A stretch of 64,000 nt of DNA from Micromonospora tarapacensis (lineage in GTDB: Bacteria > Actinomycetota > Actinomycetes > Mycobacteriales > Micromonosporaceae): positions 5,009,324 through 5,073,323 of the forward strand of contig NZ_JAHCDI010000004.1 in NCBI RefSeq assembly GCF_019697375.1, given 5' to 3'. Positions 50,413-59,062 of the stretch are shown here, one piece after another; the first letter of the stretch is position 1; the number at the start of each line of letters is the position of its first letter. The translations under genes were made by a program, and so were the position numbers. The notes under the pieces are model-generated. The model was not told the origin of the DNA. It made no database searches and saw nothing but the letters and a program-made list of their open reading frames with translations.

Positions 50413-53400
50413 GTGGCAGGATGCGGCGTGCCCCCGTTCAGCGCCGTACCCTCCGATGGCTTCCCGCCATTCGTCGCGGACCTGCACATCCACTCGAAGT
50501 ACTCGCGGGCCTGCAGCCGCGACCTGACCCTGCCGAACCTCGGCTGGTGGGCGCGGCGCAAGGGCATCGCCGTGCTCGGCACCGGTGACTTCACCCACCC
50601 CGCCTGGTACGACCACCTGCGGGAGACGCTGCTTCCCGCCGAGCCCGGTCTCTACCGGCTGTCGCCGGAGGCGGAGCGGGACATCGCCCGCCGGCTGCCG
50701 CCCCGGCTGGCCAGCGAGGCGCAGAGCGATCCGGTCCGGTTCATGCTCAGCGTGGAGATCTCCACGATCTACAAGCGGGACGACCGGACGCGCAAGGTCC
50801 ACCACCTGATCTATCTGCCGGACCTGGACGCGGTGGGCCGCTTCAACGCCGCGCTGGGCCGGATCGGCAACCTGGGCTCGGACGGCCGGCCGATCCTCGG
50901 GCTGGACTCGCGGGACCTGCTGGAGATCACCCTTGAGGCCAGCGGTGACGGCTACCTCGTCCCGGCGCACATCTGGACGCCGTGGTTCTCCGCGCTGGGC
51001 TCGAAGTCCGGCTTCGACGCGATCGCCGACTGTTACGCCGACCTGGCCGACCACATCTTCGCCGTGGAGACCGGGCTCTCCTCGGACCCGGAGATGAACT
51101 GGCGGGTCGGCAGCCTGGACCGCTACCGGCTGGTCTCCAACTCCGACGCGCACTCGCCACCCGCACTCGGCCGGGAGGCGACCGTCTTCGCCTCGGCGCG
51201 GGACTACTTCGGCATCCGCGAGGCGCTGCGTGGCGGCGACGGGCTGGCCGGCACGATCGAGTTCTTCCCCGAGGAGGGCAAGTACCACGCGGACGGGCAC
51301 CGGCTCTGCGGGGTGAACTGGGCGCCCGAGCGGACCCGGGAGGCGCAGGGACGCTGCCCGGAATGCGGCAAGCCGCTGACGGTGGGCGTGCTGAGTCGCG
51401 TCGAGGACCTCGCCGACCGGCCCGAGGGATACCGGCCGGCGCACCGCCCCCAGGTGACCCACCTGATCCAACTCGCCGAGATCCTCGGTGAGATCAACAA
51501 GGTTGGCCCGCGCTCGAGAAAGGTCGAGGGGAGGCTCACCGAACTGGTCGCCGCGCTCGGCCCGGAGCTGGAGATCCTGACTCGCGCCCCACTGGACGAG
51601 ATCGGCCGGGTCGGCGGGGAACTGCTCGCCGAGGGCATCGGCCGGCTGCGCCGCGGCGACGTCCGCCGGGTGCCCGGCTACGACGGCGAGTACGGCGTGA
51701 TCACCCTGTTCGATCCCGCCGAGTTGGGCGGCCCCGGTGTGTCCGCCGGGCAGGAGACGCTGTTCGACGTGCCGGTGCCGGCACAGCGACAGCCCGCGGA
51801 GCCGGCAGCGAAGCCGGACGCCAGGGCGAGGCGGCCGGCGGTGAAGGCCGAGCCGAAGCGCAGGCCGGCACCCCGGCACCGCCGATCGCGCCGCCGCCCT
51901 CCCGCACGAGCCGTTCGAGCCGATGCTCGCCGGCATGGAGGAGGTCGGCACCGGCCTGCTCGACCGGCTCGACGCGATGCAGCGGGTGGCCGCCTCGGCA
52001 CCCGGTGGCCCGCTGCTCATCGTCGCCGGGCCGGGCACCGGCAAGACCCGTACGCTGACCCACCGGATCGCGTACCTCTGCGCGGAGCTGAACGTCTTCC
52101 CCGAGCAGTGCCTGGCGATCACGTTCACCCGCCGGGCCGCCGAGGAACTGCGGCACCGCCTCGACGGCCTCCTCGGTCCGGTCGCCGAGGACGTCACCGT
52201 CGGCACCTTCCACTCGCTCGGGCTGACCATCCTGCGCGAGAACGCCGAGGCCGCCGGCCTGCCGGACGGTTTCCGGATCGCCGACGACGCGGACCGGGCG
52301 GCGGCTCGGGCCGACACCGGCGACGACCCGAGCCGCTACACCGCCCTGCTGCGCAAGCAGGGCATGGTCGACCTGGACGAACTGCTCACCCTGCCGGTGA
52401 CGCTGCTGCGGGAGGACCGGAAGCTGGTCGACCGCTACCGGGAACGGTGGCCGTGGATCTTCGTGGACGAGTACCAGGACGTCGACCCGGTGCAGTATGA
52501 GCTGCTGCGTCTACTCAGCCCCGCGGACGGGAACCTGTGCGCGATCGGCGACCCGGACCAGGCCATCTACTCGTTCCGGGGCGCCGATGTCGAGTACTTC
52601 CTGCGCTTCTCGCGGGACTTCACCGACGCCCGGCTGGTCCGGCTCAACCGCAACTACCGCTCGTCGGCGCCGATCCTGGCCGCCGCGGTGCAGGCCATCG
52701 CGCCGTCGACGCTGGTCCGGGGTCGCCGGCTGGATCCGGCTCGGCTCGACCCGGAGGCTCCACTGGTCGGCCGGTACGCCGCGGCCTCCGTCGCCGACGA
52801 GGCCGACTTCGTGGTACGCACGGTCGACGACCTGGTCGGCGGTCTGTCCCACCGGTCGCTGGACTCGGGCCGGATCGACGGCCGGTCGACCACGCTGTCC
52901 TTCTCGGACATCGCGGTGCTCTATCGGACCGACGTCCAGGCCGCACCGATCGTGGACGCCCTGTCCCGGGCCAACATTCCGGTGCAGAAGCGCTCGCACG
53001 ACCGGCTGCGGGATCGCCCCGGCGTGCTGGCGATCGCCCGCGAGCTGCGACACGCCTCCGGTCTCGACGGTGCGCTGCCCGCCCGGGTGAGCCTCGCCGG
53101 CCGGGTGCTCGCGGAGCGGTTCGCCATCCCGACCCTCGATGGTGCGGGTGGGACACGTCCGGAGGACGTCCGAACGGCCGTCGACCTGCTGACGCCGTTG
53201 GCCCGCCGCTGCGGCGACGACCTGGAGATGTTCCTGTCCCAGCTCGCGACCGGGGCGGAGGTGGACGCGCTCGACCCGCGGGCCGAGGCGGTCACCCTGC
53301 TGACCCTGCACGCCGCCAAGGGACTGGAGTTCCCGGTGGTCTTCCTGGTCGGTGCGGAGGACGGGCTGCTGCCGCTGCGCTGGCCGGGCACGGCACCCGA

Positions 53401-53623
53401 CGAGGACGCGGTCGCCGAGGAGCGTCGACTCTTCTTCGTCGGGTTGACCCGCGCGCAGGACCGGCTCTACGTCAGCCACGCCGCTCGCCGGGTCCGGCAC
53501 GGGTCGGAGCGCGACTGCCGCCCGTCGCCGTTCCTCGACGTGGTGGACCCGGGCCTGTTCGAGCGGCTCGGCCACGGCGACGGGCCGCGCCGGCCGAAGG
53601 ATCGGCAGTTGCGGCTCATCTGA
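50413..53623 (+). pseudogene. PHP-domain / UvrD helicase fusion, split by an apparent frame change
   Basis: The first frame (50413 to about 51800) encodes a PHP-type domain: FVADLHIHSKYSRACSRDLT, GTGDFTHPAW, VEISTIYKRDDRTRKVHHLI, LVSNSDAHSPPALGREATVF, then CPECGKPLTVGVL (zinc-like pair) and a helix-hairpin-helix-like end. The second frame (from about 51880 to 53623) encodes a superfamily 1 helicase: Walker A IVAGPGTGKTRTLTHR, FTRRAAEELRHRL, VGTFHSLGLTILRE, Walker B FVDEYQDVDPVQYELL, IGDPDQAIYSFRGA, LNRNYRSSAPILAA, VTLLTLHAAKGLEFPVVFL and FVGLTRAQDRLYVSHAAR. Actinobacterial relatives are one continuous protein of about 1,050 residues, so a +1 change in the low-complexity linker is likely. Otherwise two separate proteins, the second from ATG 51923. 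Confidence 0.8.
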
Positions 53624-53737
53624 CGGTCGAGCCTCGGTGTCTTTTCGTGGACACTACGGTGGCGTGGGCGACGGTTCTCCACAATGACCGTCGGCATGAC
53701 ACCCGCTGGCTCCACCCACTGGCTCAGGAGGGCGTGC

Positions 53738-54622
53738 ATGGCGAACTACGGACCACCGGGCGGCGGCCCGCAGCCGTGGCACGAGCCGCGACCCGGTGAG
53801 GCGTACGGTCGCGGCCCGGCGCCCGACCCGCAACCGCCCCACGATCCGGGGCAGGCTCACCGGCCCGGCCCGACCTACGGCGGCGGGCCGTACCAACCCG
53901 ACGACCCGGACCACCGCGTCCGGCAGTACGGAAGTGGGTATCCCGCGGGTCGGCCTGGATCGGGCTACGGCAGCTGGCAGCGCGGACCGCAGCACGACTC
54001 GGGCGGTTATGACCCGGCCGGGCCGGAGTACGCCGGCAACCGCTACGGTGCCGCCGGGTCGGGATACGACGCGCAGCTCCAGGACACCGAGGTCTTCCCG
54101 GCCTACCGGGACGCAGGCACGGCCACGACGGCGTACGCCGGAGCGCCCGAGCCGCCGCCGGAGCGCCGGCGCGGTCGAGGGCCGCTGCTCGCGGTGCTGG
54201 CGGCCGTGCTGGTGCTGATGCTCGGCGGCGCGACGGCCTTCTACCTGCTCGGGCAGGAAGACGAGGCGCCGAACCCGGTGGCCGCCCCGACCGAGGAACC
54301 GGCGGCGCCGCCCGCCGACGGGCAGGACGAGGACGAGACCCCGCCCGACGAGCCGGCCACCACGTCCTCCACCGACCCCCGCTTCGTGCGGGCCGGGCAG
54401 TGCGTCCGCAACGACGCACCGTCCGGCGCCAAGCCCAAGCTGCTGATCAGCGGCTGCGGGGCGAAGTCGTACGAGGTGTTGCAGCGCATCGACGGCAAGA
54501 CCAGCGGCGAGAAGGACGCCGAGAAGAAGTGTGCCAAGGTCGACGGCTACACCAACTGGTACTTCTACGACAGCGAGCTGGACTCCCTCGACTTCGTGCT
54601 CTGCCTCAAGCAACGTGCCTGA
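53738..54622 (+). CDS. LppU/SCO3897 family membrane protein
   Basis: A 294-residue protein: a cytosolic Pro/Gly/Tyr-rich N-terminus of about 145 residues (GGGPYQPDDPDHRVRQYGSG), one membrane helix (LLAVLAAVLVLMLGGATAFY), an acidic Pro-rich stalk and the extracellular LppU-like domain (FVRAGQCVRNDAPSGAKPKL, CGAKSYEVLQRIDGK, KVDGYTNWYFYDSELDSLDF, VLCLKQ) with conserved cysteines. Function unknown. ATG 53738 has AGGAGG 7 bases upstream. Confidence 0.85.
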   Translation: MANYGPPGGGPQPWHEPRPGEAYGRGPAPDPQPPHDPGQAHRPGPTYGGGPYQPDDPDHRVRQYGSGYPAGRPGSGYGSWQRGPQHDSGGYDPAGPEYAGNRYGAAGSGYDAQLQDTEVFPAYRDAGTATTAYAGAPEPPPERRRGRGPLLAVLAAVLVLMLGGATAFYLLGQEDEAPNPVAAPTEEPAAPPADGQDEDETPPDEPATTSSTDPRFVRAGQCVRNDAPSGAKPKLLISGCGAKSYEVLQRIDGKTSGEKDAEKKCAKVDGYTNWYFYDSELDSLDFVLCLKQRA

Positions 54623-54631
54623 CCTCGATTG

Positions 54632-54679
54632 CCAAAACTAGTGCTGTCTAGCATGGACGCTAGACAGCACTAGTTTTGG
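54632..54679. promoter_or_regulatory. 48-bp perfect palindrome with GTCTAGC-N6-GCTAGAC core (distal operator)
   Basis: Perfect 21-bp arms (54632-54652 and 54659-54679) around the 6-base centre ATGGAC. The core is GTCTAGC-N6-GCTAGAC (54646-54665), identical in half-sites and spacing to the proximal copy 70 bp downstream. No T-run follows. Could also end transcription of the upstream gene, 10 bases away. Confidence 0.75.
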
Positions 54680-54715
54680 GTCGAAGACGAAACGCCGGTA
54701 GCACCGTCTATCCAT

Positions 54716-54735
54716 GTCTAGCCCTACGGCTAGAC
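54716..54735. promoter_or_regulatory. GTCTAGC-N6-GCTAGAC operator over the -35 region (proximal copy)
   Basis: Second exact copy of the half-sites with the same 6-base spacing. It ends 7 bases before the -10 box TACTCT (54743-54748), which is 7 bases before GTG 54756. It therefore covers the expected -35 region of the leaderless promoter of the ATPase gene, an ideal repressor position. Confidence 0.75.
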
Positions 54736-54755
54736 GGCCCGATACTCTGCGATTC

Positions 54756-55997
54756 GTGGATCCGGTCCGCAACCCGTACGCACCGGGCGCCGGCCAGCGC
54801 CCGCCCGAACTCGCCGGGCGGGGGCGGGAGCTGGACGTCTTCGACATCGTGCTGGAACGCATCGCGCGGGGCCGACCGGAGCGCAGCCTGATGCTCACCG
54901 GGCTGCGTGGGGTCGGCAAGACCGTCCTGCTCAACACCCTGCGATCCCAGGCGATCAGCCGGCTCTGGGGCAGCGGCAAGATCGAGGCGAGACCGGATCA
55001 GTCGCTGCGCCGGCCGATCGCCGCCGCCCTGCACATGGCCGTCCGGGAACTCGCGCCGCGGCACCGGGCACCGGACCGGATCGACGCCTTCCTCGGGGTG
55101 CTCAAGGCCTTCGCCCAACGGGGCGCACCGACCGGTCGCGGCGGTGCCGCACCGAAGCTGCGTGACCGGTGGCAACCCGGCATCGACGTGCCGGCGGTCA
55201 GCGGGCGGGCGGACTCCGGCGACATCGAGATCGATCTGGTGGAGTTGCTCACCGACGCCGCCTCGGTCGCCAGCGACGTCGGCACCGGCGTCGCCGTCTT
55301 CATCGACGAGATGCAGGACGTCGGCCCGGAGGACGTCTCCGCGCTCTGCGCCGCGTGCCACGAGTTGTCCCAGCTCGGCGCGCCACTGATCGTGGTCGGT
55401 GCGGGGCTGCCGCATCTGCCGGCGGTGCTGAGCGCGGCCAAGTCGTACTCCGAGCGGCTGTTCCGCTACCAGCGCATCGACCGGCTCGACCGGATCGCCG
55501 CCGACCGCGCCCTCTGCGCCCCCGCCGAGCGGGAGGACGTGGAGTACGAGGCGAAGGCCCTCGACCTGCTCTACGAGAAGTCGGGCGGGTACCCGTACTT
55601 CGTCCAGGCGTACGGGAAGGCGACCTGGGATCACGCGCCCCGATCGCCGATCACCCCGGCCGACGTCCGGGTCGCCGCGCCGGAGGCCGAGGCGGAGTTG
55701 GCCGTCGGCTTCTTCGGCTCCCGCTTCGAGCGGGCCACCCCCGCCGAGCGGGAGTACATGCGGGCGATGGCGACGCTGTCCCTGGTCGAAGGGGAGACCG
55801 ACGGTGGCCGCCGGGACGACATGGATGCCGCGGTGCCGACCGCGGAGATCGCCCGTGCCCTCGGCCGCAAGCCCGCCAGCCTCTCCCCGGCCCGCGACGC
55901 CCTGATCAAGAAGGGCCTGATCTACTCCGGCGAGCGCGGCACGGTCGCCTTCACCGTCCCGCACTTCGGCCGCTACCTGCGCACCCAACCCGCCTGA
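54756..55997 (+). CDS. AAA+ ATPase with C-terminal winged helix
   Basis: A 413-residue ATPase of the archaeal-type AAA (ATPase_2-like) group: LMLTGLRGVGKTVLLNTLR (Walker A), GVAVFIDEMQDV (Walker B), VVGAGLPHLPAVLSAAKSYS, and GGYPYFVQAYGKATWDHA. The last 90 residues form a winged helix (AEIARALGRKPASLSPARDA, LIKKGLIYSGERGTVAFTVP). GTG 54756 is preferred over ATG 54714 because TACTCT is exactly 7 bases upstream and the ATG lies inside the operator. Given its DNA-binding-like domain and the two operators, autoregulation is a reasonable guess. Biological role unknown. Confidence 0.85.
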   Translation: MDPVRNPYAPGAGQRPPELAGRGRELDVFDIVLERIARGRPERSLMLTGLRGVGKTVLLNTLRSQAISRLWGSGKIEARPDQSLRRPIAAALHMAVRELAPRHRAPDRIDAFLGVLKAFAQRGAPTGRGGAAPKLRDRWQPGIDVPAVSGRADSGDIEIDLVELLTDAASVASDVGTGVAVFIDEMQDVGPEDVSALCAACHELSQLGAPLIVVGAGLPHLPAVLSAAKSYSERLFRYQRIDRLDRIAADRALCAPAEREDVEYEAKALDLLYEKSGGYPYFVQAYGKATWDHAPRSPITPADVRVAAPEAEAELAVGFFGSRFERATPAEREYMRAMATLSLVEGETDGGRRDDMDAAVPTAEIARALGRKPASLSPARDALIKKGLIYSGERGTVAFTVPHFGRYLRTQPA

Positions 55998-56135
55998 GGC
56001 AGATGTCCAACGAAACCGGCCAGGGCTGGCGGGGCTTCGGCCCGACAGGACACACCCACACCAGCTCTCCGCGCCGGAGCGAGCCGACCGTCACCAACTC
56101 GTCGTCAGCAGCCCGAGTCAGCGCACGCGGTCCTC

Positions 56136-57590
56136 TCAGGGCTGGCGGCGAAGCCGATTGGCGAGCGCACGACTGTGACGCAGCGCGGACCGCACAGGTA
56201 CCGGCAGGCGCCGCACCGCGGCCGGTAGGGGCCGCCGTGCGGCGGGCACCTTGCCCTCGGACGTCGCAGCGGTGTGCGGGAACGGGTGCTGCGGCTTGTG
56301 CGCCTTGCGCAGCGCGGGGAGGCCGCCCAGCGAGTACAGCTCCGCCACCCGGGCGGTGATCCGCTTTCTGGCCTCGGGGTCGGTGGTCATCAGCGTAGTC
56401 ACCGCCGGCGGCAGCCCGACGGCGTCCAACCGCTCGTCGTAACCGGGGTCGGCCTTGCCCGGCTGAAAGACGTGCTCGATGCCATTGCGCTCCAGGAAGC
56501 TGGCAAAGCGGTCCCAACGCTGCGCATGCCCGGCGTTGAAGGCGGTGTAGTCGGCCTGAGCGTAGAGATCGGCGGCGTCGATCTCCGGAGTCAGGTCGGG
56601 GACCAGGCTGTGCGGGATGTCGTGGTACCGGGCCAGCTCCAGGGTCCGGCTGTCGTGCGCCAGGACGTAGGCGGGCGTGCCGGCGGACAGCGCCACGATG
56701 TTGCCGTGGATCCGGGTGCCGAAGGAGAACTCCTGCTCGGCGAGGTAGCGCATCCAGGTCCAGGTGTCGACGAAGAACCGGATGCGGTCCTCCCGGTAGA
56801 GCTGGTGGCCGGTGTGGTGCGGCAGTTTCGACCGGACCTTCTCCGGGTGGGTACCCCACAGCAGCAGCTCAAGGACCTCCTCGCCCTGCGGCAGGTAGAC
56901 CATGTTCGGGTAGCGCTTGGCGTGCCGGGTCCCGACCTCGTCCATCAGCCTCACGTACGGCGAGATGTTGATCGTGAAACGACTCTCCCGCGTGAGCGCG
57001 GCCACCCGCTTGTTGACCTGCAGGTCCGGGCCGTAGCGGAACAGCGACGGACAGCCGACGACATCGACCACGTCGTCGCCGAAGCCCAGCTCGGCGAGGT
57101 AGGCAGCGGTGAACTCGCCGCGTACGCCGATCGTCGCCGACTTGTCGAGCACCGCGCGTACGAACCGGCGCACCGCCACGCGCAGTTCGTCGGTCGGCGG
57201 CGGGAACGGGTTGTCGAGGCTCCCCACGCCGCCGTGGACACCGACGCCGATCACCACGACCGGGATCCGCAGCTTCTCGATCACCCAGGTGAGCCGCTTG
57301 AGGTTCTCCAGGAAACTCAGTCGGAACGCATTGGCCAGCGGCACCACGAAGAGGTCGAACTGCTCGTTGACCCGGTCCACGTACGCCTGGTCCACGCCGG
57401 GCCGTTCGCTGAGAAAGGAGTTCGAAACGACCTCGGTCCCCGGTACGCTGATGAGCTTGTGCACTGCCTCCGTGAAGACGAGGTTTCCGACGTTCCGCCC
57501 GAAAATGCCCCGCGTGTACAGAGCGAGGGAGAGCTCCGGGCTGACCGGGGTGAAAGGGTCCTTGGCAGAGCGCAGCAGGACACGGGTCAT
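56136..57590 (-). CDS. Polysaccharide pyruvyl transferase family protein
   Basis: A 484-residue protein of the pyruvyltransferase/CsaB-like superfamily, which puts ketal pyruvate on cell-wall or capsular sugars. Visible: GIFGRNVGNLVFTEAVHKLI, VVVIGVGVHGGVGSLDNPFP, TIGVRGEFTAAYLAELGFGD, VVGCPSLF, FTINISPYVRL and FGTRIHGNIVALSAGTPAYV (conserved R-H-G). ATG 57590 has GGAGG 9 bases upstream. The C-terminal 70 residues are basic and unrelated to the core. Convergent with the ATPase gene; the 138 bases between hold nothing recognisable. Confidence 0.83.
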   Translation of the reverse strand: MTRVLLRSAKDPFTPVSPELSLALYTRGIFGRNVGNLVFTEAVHKLISVPGTEVVSNSFLSERPGVDQAYVDRVNEQFDLFVVPLANAFRLSFLENLKRLTWVIEKLRIPVVVIGVGVHGGVGSLDNPFPPPTDELRVAVRRFVRAVLDKSATIGVRGEFTAAYLAELGFGDDVVDVVGCPSLFRYGPDLQVNKRVAALTRESRFTINISPYVRLMDEVGTRHAKRYPNMVYLPQGEEVLELLLWGTHPEKVRSKLPHHTGHQLYREDRIRFFVDTWTWMRYLAEQEFSFGTRIHGNIVALSAGTPAYVLAHDSRTLELARYHDIPHSLVPDLTPEIDAADLYAQADYTAFNAGHAQRWDRFASFLERNGIEHVFQPGKADPGYDERLDAVGLPPAVTTLMTTDPEARKRITARVAELYSLGGLPALRKAHKPQHPFPHTAATSEGKVPAARRPLPAAVRRLPVPVRSALRHSRALANRLRRQP

Positions 57591-57706
57591 CGGGTCGGGG
57601 CCTCCGGGGTGCGGGGTGCGCGGGGGTGCGGGGCAGGCCAAAAGCCGGTCGATGCTAGCAAACCGCGTCCTCGCCCGCCACACCGGCTGCCGATCGACCG
57701 GAAGGG

Positions 57707-58252
57707 TCAGACCTTCGACCACGGCGGTGGGAAGACCACCTCGCCGCGCGGGGTGGGCGGCCCGCCGCTGACCGTCGGCGGCAGGACCAGCGCCTGCCAC
57801 GGCTCGCCCAGCCCCGACCACGGGCTGGTCAGACCCAACCGGTCGGCCCGGGTGAAGCCGAAGCGCCGATAGTAGGCCGGGTCACCGAGCACCACCACCA
57901 GCCGCTCGCCGAGCTCGGTCGCCGCCTCCAGGGCGGCCTGCACCACCGAGGCGCCGAGCCCGATCCGCTGCCGGTGCGGCGCCACCGCCACCGGCCCGAG
58001 CACCAGCGCCGGCACGTTCCGCCCGTCCGAGCACACGACGACCCGGGTGAGCAGGGCGTAGCCGACGATCTCACCGCCGTACTCGGCGACCATCGCCAGC
58101 TCCGCAAGCCAGGCGTCGCTGCCGCGCAGTTCGTCGACGAGGCGTACCTCCGGCGGGACGGCCACGTCGGGCCGGGCGAAGGCGGCGGCCAGCACCCGAC
58201 GGATCGCGCCGGTGTCGGCCGGATCCTCTGGGCGCAGCCGCAGCGTCGTCAC
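57707..58252 (-). CDS. GNAT-family N-acetyltransferase
   Basis: A 181-residue acetyltransferase with the coenzyme-A loop PVAVAPHRQRIGLGASVVQA, the beta4-alpha3 pair and LVVVLGDPAYYRRFGFTRAD. GTG 58252 has TAACCT 6 bases upstream (leaderless). The pattern resembles the YhbS-type group of stand-alone GNATs; substrate unknown. Confidence 0.88.
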   Translation of the reverse strand: MTTLRLRPEDPADTGAIRRVLAAAFARPDVAVPPEVRLVDELRGSDAWLAELAMVAEYGGEIVGYALLTRVVVCSDGRNVPALVLGPVAVAPHRQRIGLGASVVQAALEAATELGERLVVVLGDPAYYRRFGFTRADRLGLTSPWSGLGEPWQALVLPPTVSGGPPTPRGEVVFPPPWSKV

Positions 58253-58385
58253 GCGGCGAGGTTACCCCGCGCGGCACGTCCATCCGCGACGGTCCCCCGA
58301 ACGAGGCGGGGACACGCCACCACCCGATCGATCGAGATGGGCCGTTGCGGGGGTAGCGGCGCCTTCGACGGGGTATGACTTGTCT

Positions 58386-58931
58386 ATGACGCCCGTCCGA
58401 TCCCTCGCCCGCGCCATGTTGAGCGGCATCTTCGTGGTCAGCGGCGCCCGCAACTTCGCCAACCCCGGCCGCCTGGCTGCCACGGCCAAGCCCATCACCG
58501 ATCGGGTGACGCCCCTGCTGGAGCGGGCGGACCCGCGGATCCCCACGGACACCGAAACCCTGATCCGGGCCAACTCGGCGGTGCAGGTCGGCGCCGGGCT
58601 GATGCTGGCCACCGGGCGGTTCACCCGGCCGGCGGCCCTGGTGCTGGCTTGCACACTGATCCCGGTCACCCTCGCCGGGCACCCCTTCTGGCGCAACGAC
58701 GATCCGATCGCGAAGAACAACAACCAGATCCACTTCCTGAAGAACCTCGGTCTCTTCGGTGGGTTGTTGCTCGCTGCGGCGGACACGGAGGGTAGGCCCG
58801 GGCTACGCTGGCGCGCCGGCCACCGGATCGGCCACTCCCGACGGTCGGTGCGCCGCGCCGTCCGGACCGCCCGTCGCGAGGCCCGGATCGCCGTCCGTTC
58901 CGCGTCCACGGCTCGGCGCCTCCCTGGCTGA
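58386..58931 (+). CDS. DoxX family membrane protein
   Basis: A 181-residue protein with four membrane helices (AMLSGIFVVSGARNFANP, AVQVGAGLMLATGRFTR, ALVLACTLIPVTLAGHPFW, HFLKNLGLFGGLLLAAADT), the usual DoxX pattern including HPFWRNDDP and NQIHFLKNLGL. The C-terminal tail is very arginine-rich. Some relatives link membrane redox processes; no function is certain. ATG 58386 has TATGAC 6 bases before it. Confidence 0.88.
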   Translation: MTPVRSLARAMLSGIFVVSGARNFANPGRLAATAKPITDRVTPLLERADPRIPTDTETLIRANSAVQVGAGLMLATGRFTRPAALVLACTLIPVTLAGHPFWRNDDPIAKNNNQIHFLKNLGLFGGLLLAAADTEGRPGLRWRAGHRIGHSRRSVRRAVRTARREARIAVRSASTARRLPG

Positions 58932-59062
58932 GCTGCGATTATCCGCCCCCACCCCGGCTAAAACCGCGAATCACCTGAACCGCCCGCTAGGCGTTAACGC
59001 GGTGGAAATGTCAAAAGAAGGTGTGGGATCGGACACGGTCGCATAACGCGGGAGGCACTGAC

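Noticed and set aside
54632..54679. Simple rho-independent terminator for the LppU-like gene
   Set aside because: A perfect 21-bp stem could stop transcription, but there is no T-run and the core repeats exactly downstream at a promoter, which favours an operator.
56274..57872. 532-codon plus-strand frame over the pyruvyltransferase
   Set aside because: Antisense shadow; the minus-strand frame has the real family motifs.
58991..59000. 10-bp palindrome GCGTTAACGC before the GT87 gene
   Set aside because: Too short to stand out in this GC content, and no second copy nearby.
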